From Candidatus Omnitrophota bacterium (GTDB lineage Bacteria; Omnitrophota; Gorgyraeia; Gygaellales; Profunditerraquicolaceae): 10,685 nt of DNA. A program made the position numbers and the translations under genes. Of this stretch, positions 1 through 6,637 are shown piece after piece (position 1 is the first letter of the stretch; each line of letters starts with the position of its first letter). The stretch covers positions 1 through 10,685 of the forward strand of contig JAKQSG010000031.1 of assembly GCA_029563245.1 (NCBI GenBank), read 5' to 3'. Under the pieces are notes generated by a model. The model was not told the DNA's origin. It saw only the letters and a program-made list of their open reading frames with translations, and made no database searches.

Positions 1-1398
1 CCGCAATATATGGATATCTACTACCATCTGCTAACTGCCTGGGGATTTCTCCAATCGGGAGGCTATAGCGGATGGGATTTCTGGCAGTATGCGCCTGCGG
101 GAAGAGTGCACATCTATCCGCCGCTATTCCATCTTATCCTGGCATTATTTATGAAATTAGGCTTTAGCCAGGTTATCCTGGCTAAGGTAAGCGAGATTCT
201 TTTCCCTTGGCTGTTGCTTTTGGTAACCTGGAAATTCACCCGGAAAAATTATTCTGCCCGGTTGGGTTTCTTTGTTGCCGTTGCTTTTTTTAGTTCTTTC
301 CATTTCTATCTTTCCTTATTGAATCATCTTCCTTCGACTGTCGCATTGATATTGGGAGTTTTATCCATAGGGCAGTTGTTTAAAGATAGGCTTATGCGCT
401 GTGCTATTTTATTAACCCTTTGTTTTTATACCCATATAGGGGTATCGATTTATTTTGCAATAGTATTTTTTGTTTTAGGGCTATCATCAGACGCCAATAA
501 GCGTAAAAATATCCTTAAGGTTATTACGATAACGGCGATCTTGGTAATCCCCTTGGCGATTAAGCAGCTATCATCGCTTAGCTCAGTTTCTGTTTTAGGG
601 TTTAATCTTAGCGAGAGGTATCTGATTAAAATTAAGCTGCTGGAGTATTTTCTGGCTTTGATGGGCCTGGTTATTGTTTTCAGGCAGCGAAAGAAATATT
701 CACTTATTTTATGTTTGTTCCTATCTAATTTTGTATTTTTATTTTACCCTTACCGTTTTTTCAGCGAAGAAGGGTACTATCCCCTGATTTTCTTAGTGGC
801 TATAGCCCTGGATTCTCTTTACGATAAAATAAGGTGGAAGAACCTGGCTATAGTACTGTGCGGGGTAATAGTTCTCCTTTCTCCCACCCTCATGCTTAAT
901 TTTAAGCCTCAGGAGGAAAGTAATTTTTACGAAATAACTTTCTCGGATTCAGCCTTTATGGGTATGCTTTTTGCTAAGGGCCAGACATTATGGTTTCCGA
1001 ATGAATATATGGAAGCAGCATCTGTTATAAGGGAAAACTCAAAAGAAGGGGATATCATCTTCTCTACTCTTGATATTGCAGGTTTAGCCGTCTCTAGCCT
1101 CGCGGGCAGGGCGAGCGCAAATGCACTCTTGCCCGAGATAAAAGAGTCGTACTTCTTTGATCCGCTGCTTTCCTCAAAAATGATAATTTTTACGGCAATA
1201 GATGAAGAGGAGCAGGTAAATAGTATCGCCAGTTTTTACAGATTATCTTTAGTAGGTACAAATAAATTCTTTAAGATTTATAAAAATAACAATAGTCCTA
1301 TTGTTAATAAAGTAAGAAGGGCCAGCGTACCATTTTGGCTGATTTTTATCTGGGCGATAGCCCTGATATTGATATATAAATTTGTAAAAAATATTTGA
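1..1398 (+). CDS. Polytopic membrane protein, probable GT-C glycosyltransferase (5' end missing)
   Basis: The frame is open to the left edge, reading P-Q-Y before the ATG at 10, so the true start and probably a first membrane helix lie outside the window. About ten hydrophobic segments follow (residues counted from the ATG at 10: roughly 38-73 as two, then 85-104, 108-124, 131-158, 168-184, 214-225, 231-252, 257-268, 277-296). A soluble stretch of about 140 residues comes next, and a final helix at about 440-459 ends in a lysine-containing tail. The opening D-I-Y-Y-H motif, followed by a W-D-F-W and H-I-Y-P-P-L-F-H loop, resembles the first periplasmic loop of GT-C enzymes, which use lipid-linked sugars and keep an acidic residue there. 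From this I infer a membrane-embedded sugar transferase acting on an envelope substrate; donor and acceptor cannot be told. The stop codon lies inside the rplM promoter, so transcription of the two is separate or overlapping. A non-enzymatic membrane protein is possible. Confidence 0.6.
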   Translation, partial: PQYMDIYYHLLTAWGFLQSGGYSGWDFWQYAPAGRVHIYPPLFHLILALFMKLGFSQVILAKVSEILFPWLLLLVTWKFTRKNYSARLGFFVAVAFFSSFHFYLSLLNHLPSTVALILGVLSIGQLFKDRLMRCAILLTLCFYTHIGVSIYFAIVFFVLGLSSDANKRKNILKVITITAILVIPLAIKQLSSLSSVSVLGFNLSERYLIKIKLLEYFLALMGLVIVFRQRKKYSLILCLFLSNFVFLFYPYRFFSEEGYYPLIFLVAIALDSLYDKIRWKNLAIVLCGVIVLLSPTLMLNFKPQEESNFYEITFSDSAFMGMLFAKGQTLWFPNEYMEAASVIRENSKEGDIIFSTLDIAGLAVSSLAGRASANALLPEIKESYFFDPLLSSKMIIFTAIDEEEQVNSIASFYRLSLVGTNKFFKIYKNNNSPIVNKVRRASVPFWLIFIWAIALILIYKFVKNI

Positions 1399-1422
1399 CT
1401 TAACCAATAATTGTGTTATAAT
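1395..1422 (+). promoter_or_regulatory. Strong sigma70-type promoter for rplM-rpsI
   Basis: A -35 box TTGACT (1395-1400) and a perfect -10 box TATAAT (1417-1422) are separated by 16 bases. A TG at 1414-1415, one base before the -10, makes it an extended -10 promoter. The -35 box overlaps the TGA stop (1396-1398) of the upstream membrane protein. Transcription would be expected to begin around 1428-1432, which is at or just before the rplM ATG at 1432. Confidence 0.8.
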
Positions 1423-1431
1423 TTTGTTTCT

Positions 1432-1863
1432 ATGAATAAGACATATGTAGCTAAAAAAGAAGATGTTAAAAAGAAATGGTACCTGGTAGATGCTAAGGAC
1501 AAGGTCCTGGGCAGGTTTGCTACCAAGGTGGCGGCGGTATTAAGGGGCAAGCATAAGCCTATATTTACGCCTCATATCGATACCGGAGATGCGGTTATTG
1601 TAATAAACGCCGCTAAGGTAAGATTAACCGGCAGGAAAGCAAAGCAGAAGGTTTATCGTCGTTACTCCGGTTATCCGGGTGGATTAAGAGAGGTTCCTTT
1701 CGAGAGGATGTTCGAGCATAAGCCCGAGACTGTGGTGGAGCTTGCCGTAAGGAGGATGCTTCCCAAGGGGCGTTTAGGCACTGATATGCTTAAGAAATTA
1801 AAGATTTATGCGGATGATAAACATAATCATAAAGCACAAAATCCTCAAATTCTGGAGGTTTAA
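1432..1863 (+). CDS. rplM: Large ribosomal subunit protein uL13
   Basis: This 143-residue protein matches the usual bacterial L13 length (142 in E. coli). It has the family landmarks: W-Y-L-V-D-A near residue 16, the L-G-R-F-A-T segment, G-K-H-K-P with D-T-G-D, Y-R-R-Y-S-G-Y-P-G-G at about 75-84, R-R-M-L-P-K-G-R-L-G, and H-N-H-K-A-Q-N-P near the C-terminus. L13 binds 23S rRNA early in 50S assembly. The ATG at 1432 is chosen because the homology begins there. An in-frame TTG at 1411 would add seven residues but lies upstream of the promoter -10 box. There is no Shine-Dalgarno sequence before 1432 (the bases are GTTTCT), and the predicted transcript begins at about the start codon, so initiation is probably leaderless. 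It forms the usual two-gene operon with rpsI, 8 bases downstream. Confidence 0.97.
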   Translation: MNKTYVAKKEDVKKKWYLVDAKDKVLGRFATKVAAVLRGKHKPIFTPHIDTGDAVIVINAAKVRLTGRKAKQKVYRRYSGYPGGLREVPFERMFEHKPETVVELAVRRMLPKGRLGTDMLKKLKIYADDKHNHKAQNPQILEV

Positions 1864-1871
1864 TTAAGATA

Positions 1872-2267
1872 ATGAGCGAGAAAGTAAAATATACAGCAGT
1901 AGGCAGGCGCAAGGAGTCAGTGGCCAGGGTGCAGCTTATACCGGGAAAAGGCGAGTTCAAGGTAAATAAGCGCCCTTATGAGAAGTATTTTTTACGTGAG
2001 ACTGACAGGATTATTGTAAAGCAGCCTTTAGATGCGACTAATAATATGAATAAATATGATGTTGTTGCTAATATAAGTGGAGGAGGCTTAACCGGGCAGG
2101 CTGGGGCCTTAAGGCTTGGTATCTCACGCGCCCTGGTAACCATAGATCCTGCTTTCAAGGATTTATTGCGTAAACAGGGTTATTTAACCCGTGACCCACG
2201 CGCCAAGGAACGTAAGAAATACGGCCAAAAGGGTGCACGTAGGCGCTTCCAGTGGACTAAGAGGTAA
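1872..2267 (+). CDS. rpsI: Small ribosomal subunit protein uS9
   Basis: At 131 residues this is the normal size for bacterial S9 (about 130). It opens with Y-T-A-V-G-R-R-K-E-S-V-A-R-V, carries the I-S-G-G-G-L-T-G-Q-A-G-A and G-I-S-R-A-L motifs, and ends in a basic tail R-R-R-F-Q-W-T-K-R. The extreme C-terminal arginine is the residue that contacts P-site tRNA in the 30S subunit. Most family members end S-K-R; here it is T-K-R, a mild variant. A GGAGG at 1854-1858 lies at the end of rplM, 13 bases from the ATG, which is longer than ideal, so translation may be coupled to rplM. The gene is followed by an intrinsic terminator at 2309-2338. Confidence 0.97.
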   Translation: MSEKVKYTAVGRRKESVARVQLIPGKGEFKVNKRPYEKYFLRETDRIIVKQPLDATNNMNKYDVVANISGGGLTGQAGALRLGISRALVTIDPAFKDLLRKQGYLTRDPRAKERKKYGQKGARRRFQWTKR

Positions 2268-2308
2268 AGTTTTATGTAGCAGATAACACAAATATCAGTT
2301 TGTTTCGT

Positions 2309-2338
2309 ATCCCGCTTGAAGGCCTAAGCGGGATTTTT
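2309..2338 (+). terminator. Rho-independent terminator after rpsI
   Basis: ATCCCGCTT (2309-2317) pairs perfectly with AAGCGGGAT (2326-2334) across an 8-base loop, giving a 9-bp GC-rich stem followed directly by a run of T (2334-2338). An outer pair, GATAAC at 2282-2287 with GTTATC at 2339-2344, could extend the fold. It sits 41 bases past the rpsI stop and 19 bases before the arg promoter -35 box, so it insulates the ribosomal operon from the arg operon. Confidence 0.9.
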
Positions 2339-2357
2339 GTTATCGACGAGAAAGTGC

Positions 2358-2386
2358 TTGACTATAAGATAGTTTTGCTTTAATAT
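2358..2386 (+). promoter_or_regulatory. Promoter of the arg operon
   Basis: The -35 box TTGACT (2358-2363) is identical to that of the rplM promoter. Two overlapping -10 readings exist. TAATAT (2381-2386) has an ideal 17-base spacer but matches four of six consensus positions. TTTAAT (2379-2384) matches five of six and is preceded by TGC, an extended -10, but has a 15-base spacer. Either predicts transcription starting near 2390-2394, about 20 bases before argC. I see no convincing ArgR-type operator palindrome overlapping it. Confidence 0.7.
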
Positions 2387-2396
2387 TAAACTCATT

Positions 2397-2417
2397 ATGA
2401 AAGAAAGTTTATTATGA
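2397..2417 (+). other. Six-codon mini-ORF overlapping the argC start
   Basis: An ATG at 2397 opens a frame encoding M-K-E-S-L-L and stops at TGA 2415-2417, which overlaps the argC ATG (2414-2416) in an ATGA arrangement. It lies only a few bases after the predicted transcription start, so it could be read in the same leaderless manner as rplM and deliver ribosomes to argC, which lacks a good Shine-Dalgarno sequence. It contains no arginine codon, so it is not an arginine attenuation peptide. It is short enough to be chance; no evidence of translation can be seen. Confidence 0.25.
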
Positions 2418-3430
2418 TCAGGGTGGGGATAGTCGGGGTAACCGGATATACGGGTAGTGAGTTAATCCGTATTCTTATTAAACATCCTAATGTCAGGATA
2501 ACCGGACTTTTTTCAAGAAGCGCTTATAACAAGCCTTTAAAAAAGGTATTCCCTCAATTTGCTTCAAAGCTAAATTTAATTTGCGATAAACCGCTTGTTG
2601 ATATTATATCCAGTAAGTGTGATTTGGTTTTTCTCGCGCTTCCGCATACCGCATCTATGGATATGGGCGCAGGGCTGATTAAGGCGGGGGTTAGGGTAAT
2701 TGATTTAAGCGCTGATTACCGGATTAAAGATTTGAAGGTTTACTCTAAGTTTTATGCGCTAAGGCATAAGGATCCCCAGGGAGTCAAAAAGGCCGTATAT
2801 GGTTTGACTGAATTGTTTTCCGAGGAAATTAAGAAAGCCCAGCTCGTCGCTAATCCCGGATGCTATCCTACGGCAGCGATTTTATCCCTGGCGCCCTTAG
2901 TCTCTTTAGGGATAGCAGACCTGTCTACGATAGTTATTGATGCTAAATCCGGCGTAAGCGGAGCAGGCAGGAAAAAGGCAGAGGAATTTTTATTAAACAA
3001 AGAAAAGGATGACTTTAAGGCCTATAAAGTCGGGGTACACCAGCATACGCCTGAGATTAATCAGGAGCTTTCTTTTTTGGCAGGGGATGAGGTTAATGTT
3101 ACCTTTGTTCCGCATCTTCTTCCTATATATAGGGGGATATTGGAGACTATTTATCTCAAGAAACGCAAGAAGTATGCGGATAAAGATATAATTGGGGTTT
3201 ATAAGAAGTTTTACCGAAGAAAACCTTTTGTACGGATTAGAAAAGTAGGGGTTTTCCCATCTATTAAGGATGTTGTAAATACAAACTTCTGCGATATCGG
3301 GATTAAAGATCTGGGTGACAGTATTATTATAGTCAGCGCTATAGATAACCTGATTAAGGGGGCATCAGGACAGGCAGTGGAGAATATGAATATTATGTAT
3401 GGTTTCCCCGAAACCTCGGGGCTTATATGA
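2414..3430 (+). CDS. argC: N-acetyl-gamma-glutamyl-phosphate reductase
   Basis: This cytoplasmic enzyme reduces N-acetylglutamyl phosphate to the semialdehyde with NADPH, the third step of arginine synthesis. The 338 residues fit the family (about 340). The N-terminal Rossmann motif G-V-T-G-Y-T-G-S-E-L (residues 8-17) binds NADP. The catalytic cysteine is Cys150 in A-N-P-G-C-Y-P-T. Family motifs D-L-S-A-D-Y-R near 97-103, G-V-S-G-A-G-R, H-Q-H-T-P-E-I and P-H-L-L-P-I-Y-R-G are present; the middle one is more often H-R-H-T-P-E-I. The ATG at 2414 is immediately followed by the coenzyme motif, so the start is firm, although the upstream Shine-Dalgarno match is weak. It is the first gene of the operon, and its stop overlaps the argJ start by 4 bases. 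Confidence 0.97.
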   Translation: MIRVGIVGVTGYTGSELIRILIKHPNVRITGLFSRSAYNKPLKKVFPQFASKLNLICDKPLVDIISSKCDLVFLALPHTASMDMGAGLIKAGVRVIDLSADYRIKDLKVYSKFYALRHKDPQGVKKAVYGLTELFSEEIKKAQLVANPGCYPTAAILSLAPLVSLGIADLSTIVIDAKSGVSGAGRKKAEEFLLNKEKDDFKAYKVGVHQHTPEINQELSFLAGDEVNVTFVPHLLPIYRGILETIYLKKRKKYADKDIIGVYKKFYRRKPFVRIRKVGVFPSIKDVVNTNFCDIGIKDLGDSIIIVSAIDNLIKGASGQAVENMNIMYGFPETSGLI

Positions 3431-4563
3431 AAATATACAAAAAGGCAATCTTACCCTGCGGCTTTAAAGCCTCCGGAGTATCCTGCGGAATAAAAAAATC
3501 CGGTAAATTAGACCTGGCCTTGCTTTATTCTTCTCTTCCGGCAAAGGCTGCGGGCTTATTTACTGTTAATAAGATACCGGCTGCTCCGGTTATCCTGTGC
3601 AGGAATTTTTTAGGTAAGGGAGGACTTTTTAGGGCAATCATTGTCAATAGCGGCAATGCTAATTGTTTTAACGGTAAAAAAGGGTTAGAAGATTCCTTAA
3701 CTACTGTTAGTATTCTTGCTAAACGATTAGGCGTGAAGAAGGAGAATCTTTTGGTTGCTTCAACCGGTATTATCGGTAAGAGATTGCCTTTAGCAAAGAT
3801 TAAATATGCGCTTCCGGAACTGGTTAGGAAATTATCTTGCAAGGGGATTAAAGAAGCCTCTGAAGCGATAATGACCACCGATACCTTTTTAAAGGGGGTG
3901 ACAGCCAGGGTTAATATCGCAGGAAAGCCGGTAACTATTTGCGGTATAGCCAAGGGTGCGGGAATGATTTCCCCGGATATGGCTACACTGCTTGTCTTTA
4001 TTCTTACTGATTTTGATTTAAGCAGGCCTTTGTTAAGGAATGCCTTAAAAGAAGCAGTGGATGGTTCTTTTAATTGCATAACCGTTGATGGATGCATGAG
4101 TACCAATGACAGCGTAATACTTTTGGCTAATGGAGCAGCCTCCGGTAAAAGGCCATCCGGTAAAGAAGGCCTTAAATTGTTCTCTAAGGCTTTAAATCTT
4201 CTCTCTCTTGAATTGGCTAAGATGATAGTAAAGGATGCGGAAGGCGCAACTAAGTTTATAGAGATTAAGGTGGAAGGCGCAAAAGATTTTAACCAGGCCA
4301 GAAGGGCAGCCCTTTCAATAGCTAATTCCAGCCTTTTTAAGACTGCTGTTTACGGAGAAAACCCCAATTTTGGCAGAATTGCTGCGGCTGTCGGAGCAAG
4401 CGGGGTTAAGGCTTCAGAAAAGCATTTAGAGATAAAGGTGAGTCCGTTGAGGAAAAAGGATATTACGGTTAATGTTGCATTAGGTGCAGGTAAGGCTAAT
4501 GCGGTTGTTTATACATCGGACCTTACCCCTGAATATATTAAGATTAACGCGGAGTATAATTAA
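3427..4563 (+). CDS. argJ: Glutamate N-acetyltransferase (ornithine acetyltransferase)
   Basis: ArgJ moves the acetyl group from N-acetylornithine to glutamate, releasing ornithine and regenerating N-acetylglutamate. Some members also use acetyl-CoA and so replace ArgA. The protein has 378 residues and belongs to the self-cleaving N-terminal nucleophile group. The cleavage and catalytic threonine is Thr187 in the segment K-G-A-G-M-I-S-P-D-M-A-T-L-L (176-189), giving alpha and beta chains. The oxyanion pair Thr113-Gly114 is in A-S-T-G-I-I-G. V-N-S-G-N-A-N-C (73-80), V-D-G-C-M-S-T-N-D and the C-terminal Y-I-K-I-N-A-E-Y-N are typical. The start overlaps argC by 4 bases (ATGA), implying translational coupling. 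No argA lies in the window. Whether this ArgJ is mono- or bifunctional cannot be decided from sequence by eye. Confidence 0.96.
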   Translation: MKIYKKAILPCGFKASGVSCGIKKSGKLDLALLYSSLPAKAAGLFTVNKIPAAPVILCRNFLGKGGLFRAIIVNSGNANCFNGKKGLEDSLTTVSILAKRLGVKKENLLVASTGIIGKRLPLAKIKYALPELVRKLSCKGIKEASEAIMTTDTFLKGVTARVNIAGKPVTICGIAKGAGMISPDMATLLVFILTDFDLSRPLLRNALKEAVDGSFNCITVDGCMSTNDSVILLANGAASGKRPSGKEGLKLFSKALNLLSLELAKMIVKDAEGATKFIEIKVEGAKDFNQARRAALSIANSSLFKTAVYGENPNFGRIAAAVGASGVKASEKHLEIKVSPLRKKDITVNVALGAGKANAVVYTSDLTPEYIKINAEYN

Positions 4564-4564
4564 A

Positions 4565-5419
4565 ATGGAAGAAGCAATAAGAAAAGCCGATGTCTTGATT
4601 GAGGCGCTGCCTTATATCAAAAAGTTTCATAAGAAGACGATAGTTATTAAATACGGCGGCAGCATCCTGGGTGAAGAAAAGATACGCGCCGGGGTTTTAG
4701 AGGATATAGTCTTTTTGAGTTTTATGGGGTTACGCCCGGTATTAGTCCACGGAGGAGGCCCAAACATAAGCGGTCGGATGCGCTCTAGCGGTAAAAAGAC
4801 TGAGTTTGTTGACGGTATGCGCGTAACTGACCAGGAGACTTTGAATATAGTAGAGGAAGAGCTGAAGAACCTAAATAATATTATAGTCAAAGAGATAAAT
4901 GAATTGGGCGCAAAGGCAGTAGGTTTAAACGGGAAGGATGAGAAGCTAATTCAGGCAGAGAAAAAGAAGGCTAAGATAGATTTAGGGTTGGTAGGGTGCA
5001 TCACCGGAATAAATTCGGAGTTGATAAAGGATGAGCTGAAGAAAGACAGGATAGCAGTTATATTACCTATGGGGGCAGGGAAAGACAAAAAGGTTTATAA
5101 CGTAAATGCTGATGAGGCGGCAGCAAGTATTGCCTGGGCCTTAGAGGCGGAAAAGTTTGTCCTCTTAACCAACGTTAAGGGTATTTTGCGTAATCCCGAA
5201 GATGCGCATTCGTTCCTCTCAACCTTGAATATCAATGAAGCCCACGGGCTTATAGAAGAAAATGTTATACAGCAGGGAATGGTTCCAAAGGTAAAGGCAT
5301 GTATCTTGGCATTAGAGAAGGGAGTAAAGAAAACCCATATTGTCGATGCGCGTACTCCCCATGGGTTGCTCCTGGAGATCTTTACTGATAAAGGAATCGG
5401 TACGGAGATAGTAAAATAA
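4565..5419 (+). CDS. argB: Acetylglutamate kinase, arginine-sensitive type
   Basis: This enzyme phosphorylates N-acetylglutamate with ATP, usually the controlled step where ArgJ recycles the acetyl group. It has 284 residues of the amino acid kinase fold: K-Y-G-G-S-I-L (29-35, catalytic Lys29), the substrate loop V-H-G-G-G-P-N (61-67), G-L-N-G-K-D (120-125), N-V-N-A-D-E-A-A (179-186), and Lys242 in G-M-V-P-K-V. A helix of about 20 residues precedes the first strand (L-I-E-A-L-P-Y-I-K-K at 11-20). Hexameric arginine-inhibited kinases such as that of Thermotoga have this, while the dimeric E. coli enzyme does not. I therefore infer feedback inhibition by arginine. The ATG at 4565 follows argJ by one base, with GGAG at 4551-4554. 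An in-frame ATG at 4484 would lie inside argJ and add unrelated residues, so I reject it. argD starts at the next base after the stop. Confidence 0.97.
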   Translation: MEEAIRKADVLIEALPYIKKFHKKTIVIKYGGSILGEEKIRAGVLEDIVFLSFMGLRPVLVHGGGPNISGRMRSSGKKTEFVDGMRVTDQETLNIVEEELKNLNNIIVKEINELGAKAVGLNGKDEKLIQAEKKKAKIDLGLVGCITGINSELIKDELKKDRIAVILPMGAGKDKKVYNVNADEAAASIAWALEAEKFVLLTNVKGILRNPEDAHSFLSTLNINEAHGLIEENVIQQGMVPKVKACILALEKGVKKTHIVDARTPHGLLLEIFTDKGIGTEIVK

Positions 5420-6637
5420 ATGAAAAAAGAAGAGGTCTTTAATAGTTATAAAGAGAATATAATGCCTACATACACCAAAATACCTTTGGTTTTTGTGAAG
5501 GGCAAAGGCTCCCGGCTGTGGGATATACATAATAATGCCTATCTTGATTTTTTCCCGGGTTGGGGAGTAGGCAACCTTGGCCATTGCCACCCTAAGGTAA
5601 TGTCGGCTGCGAGGGATCAAATATCAAAGTTAATTTTTATCCCTAATAATTATTATCATATACCCCAGGCTAAGTTAGCCAAGGAGTTAGTTTATTGGTC
5701 GTTTCCTTCAAAGGCTTTTTTCTGCAATTCCGGGGCCGAGGCTAATGAAGCGGCAATTAAATTTGCCCGCAAATTCGGCAAGGGAAGGTATGAGATTATT
5801 ACTTTTGAGAATTCTTTTCACGGCAGGACCTTGGGTGCCTTAAGCGCTACGGGCCAGAAGAAATACCAGGATGGTTTCGGCCCTTTGTTAGAAGGGTTCA
5901 AGACGGTTAAGTTCAATGACATTAGAGCGGTAAATGATGCAATAACCGATAAGAGCGTAGCTATAATGTTGGAGCTTATCCAGGGTGAGGGAGGGATAAA
6001 TGTGGCAGATAAAGATTTTGTCCTTGCCTTAAGAAAAATATGCGATGAGAAAAACCTGCTTTTGATCGTGGATGAGGTCCAAACCGGGATAGGAAGGACG
6101 GGTAAGTTATTCTGTTATCAAAATTACGGTATTACTCCTGATATTATGACCCTGGCTAAGGCTTTAGGCGCGGGACTACCGATAGGCTGTATGTTGGTTA
6201 AAAAAGATATAGCTGATACTTTAACTGCCGGCATGCATGCCTCTACTTTTGGGGGAGGCCCGGTTGTTTCAAAGGCAGCGCTGGCAGTATTAAGAGCAGT
6301 AAAAAAAGAAAAGTTGCTCGCTAACGCCCAGAAAATGGGAGAGTATTTATTTCTTCTGCTTAAGGCACTTGAGGACAGGTATGATGTTATTAAAGAAGTC
6401 AGAGGGATGGGGCTAATGGCCGGAGTAGAATTAAATACCGAAGGCAGTCCAATAGTTGAGAAATGCCTTGTTAAGGGGCTTTTGATTAACTGTACCCACG
6501 AGAGAGTCTTAAGGCTCATGCCGGCTTTGAATGTGACGAAAAAGGAGATTGATAAGGCCGTTACCATCCTGGAAAGCATTCTGGGGGAGGCTTCCCAAAG
6601 GGGGCACTCTCCAGAAAGAAGGGTAAAGAATGAATAA
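5420..6637 (+). CDS. argD: Acetylornithine aminotransferase
   Basis: This is a PLP-dependent class III aminotransferase that converts N-acetylglutamate semialdehyde and glutamate to N-acetylornithine. The family may also act on succinyl-diaminopimelate, which is of interest with lysA in the same gene string. Of 405 residues, the core shows F-F-P-G-W-G-V-G-N-L-G-H (44-55), C-N-S-G-A-E-A-N-E-A-A (102-112), S-F-H-G-R-T-L-G (132-139), V-D-E-V-Q-T-G-I-G-R-T-G (217-228; Asp218 holds the PLP ring nitrogen) and T-L-A-K-A-L-G-A-G-L-P-I-G (244-256; Lys247 is the Schiff-base lysine). The fold should end near residue 389. The last 16 or so residues form a polar tail, rich in R, S, E and H, which the family does not usually carry and which a hairpin sequence encodes (6581-6614). 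The start abuts the argB stop, with GGAG at 5404-5407, and the end overlaps argF by 8 bases. Confidence 0.96.
   Translation: MKKEEVFNSYKENIMPTYTKIPLVFVKGKGSRLWDIHNNAYLDFFPGWGVGNLGHCHPKVMSAARDQISKLIFIPNNYYHIPQAKLAKELVYWSFPSKAFFCNSGAEANEAAIKFARKFGKGRYEIITFENSFHGRTLGALSATGQKKYQDGFGPLLEGFKTVKFNDIRAVNDAITDKSVAIMLELIQGEGGINVADKDFVLALRKICDEKNLLLIVDEVQTGIGRTGKLFCYQNYGITPDIMTLAKALGAGLPIGCMLVKKDIADTLTAGMHASTFGGGPVVSKAALAVLRAVKKEKLLANAQKMGEYLFLLLKALEDRYDVIKEVRGMGLMAGVELNTEGSPIVEKCLVKGLLINCTHERVLRLMPALNVTKKEIDKAVTILESILGEASQRGHSPERRVKNE
6581..6614 (+). repeat. Imperfect palindrome encoding the ArgD C-terminal tail
   Basis: The 15-base arm 6581-6595 (CTGGGGGAGGCTTCC) can pair with 6600-6614 (GGGGGCACTCTCCAG) around a CAAA loop. 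I count 13 pairs, four of them G-T, with a two-base internal mismatch. It is GC-rich compared with its surroundings and falls exactly where ArgD extends past its usual end. A mobile palindromic element inserted in the gene end, or an RNA fold influencing argF translation just downstream, are both possible; neither is shown. Confidence 0.35.

Noticed and set aside
1411..1431. TTG at 1411 as the rplM start
   Set aside because: It lies between the -35 and -10 boxes of the promoter, so it would not be on the transcript; L13 similarity begins at the ATG at 1432.
2345..2413. ArgR operator or arginine attenuator before argC
   Set aside because: No pair of TGAAT/ATTCA-like half sites is visible, and the short leader frame contains no arginine codons or alternative terminator hairpin.
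3525..4106. Minus-strand open frame of 193 codons across argJ
   Set aside because: It is antisense to a gene with full-length family motifs, has no recognisable domain, and its composition mirrors the codon structure of argJ.
4484..4564. Upstream in-frame start for argB inside argJ
   Set aside because: The added 27 residues are encoded by argJ's conserved C-terminal region in another frame and do not resemble acetylglutamate kinases; the ATG at 4565 fits the family length and has GGAG upstream.
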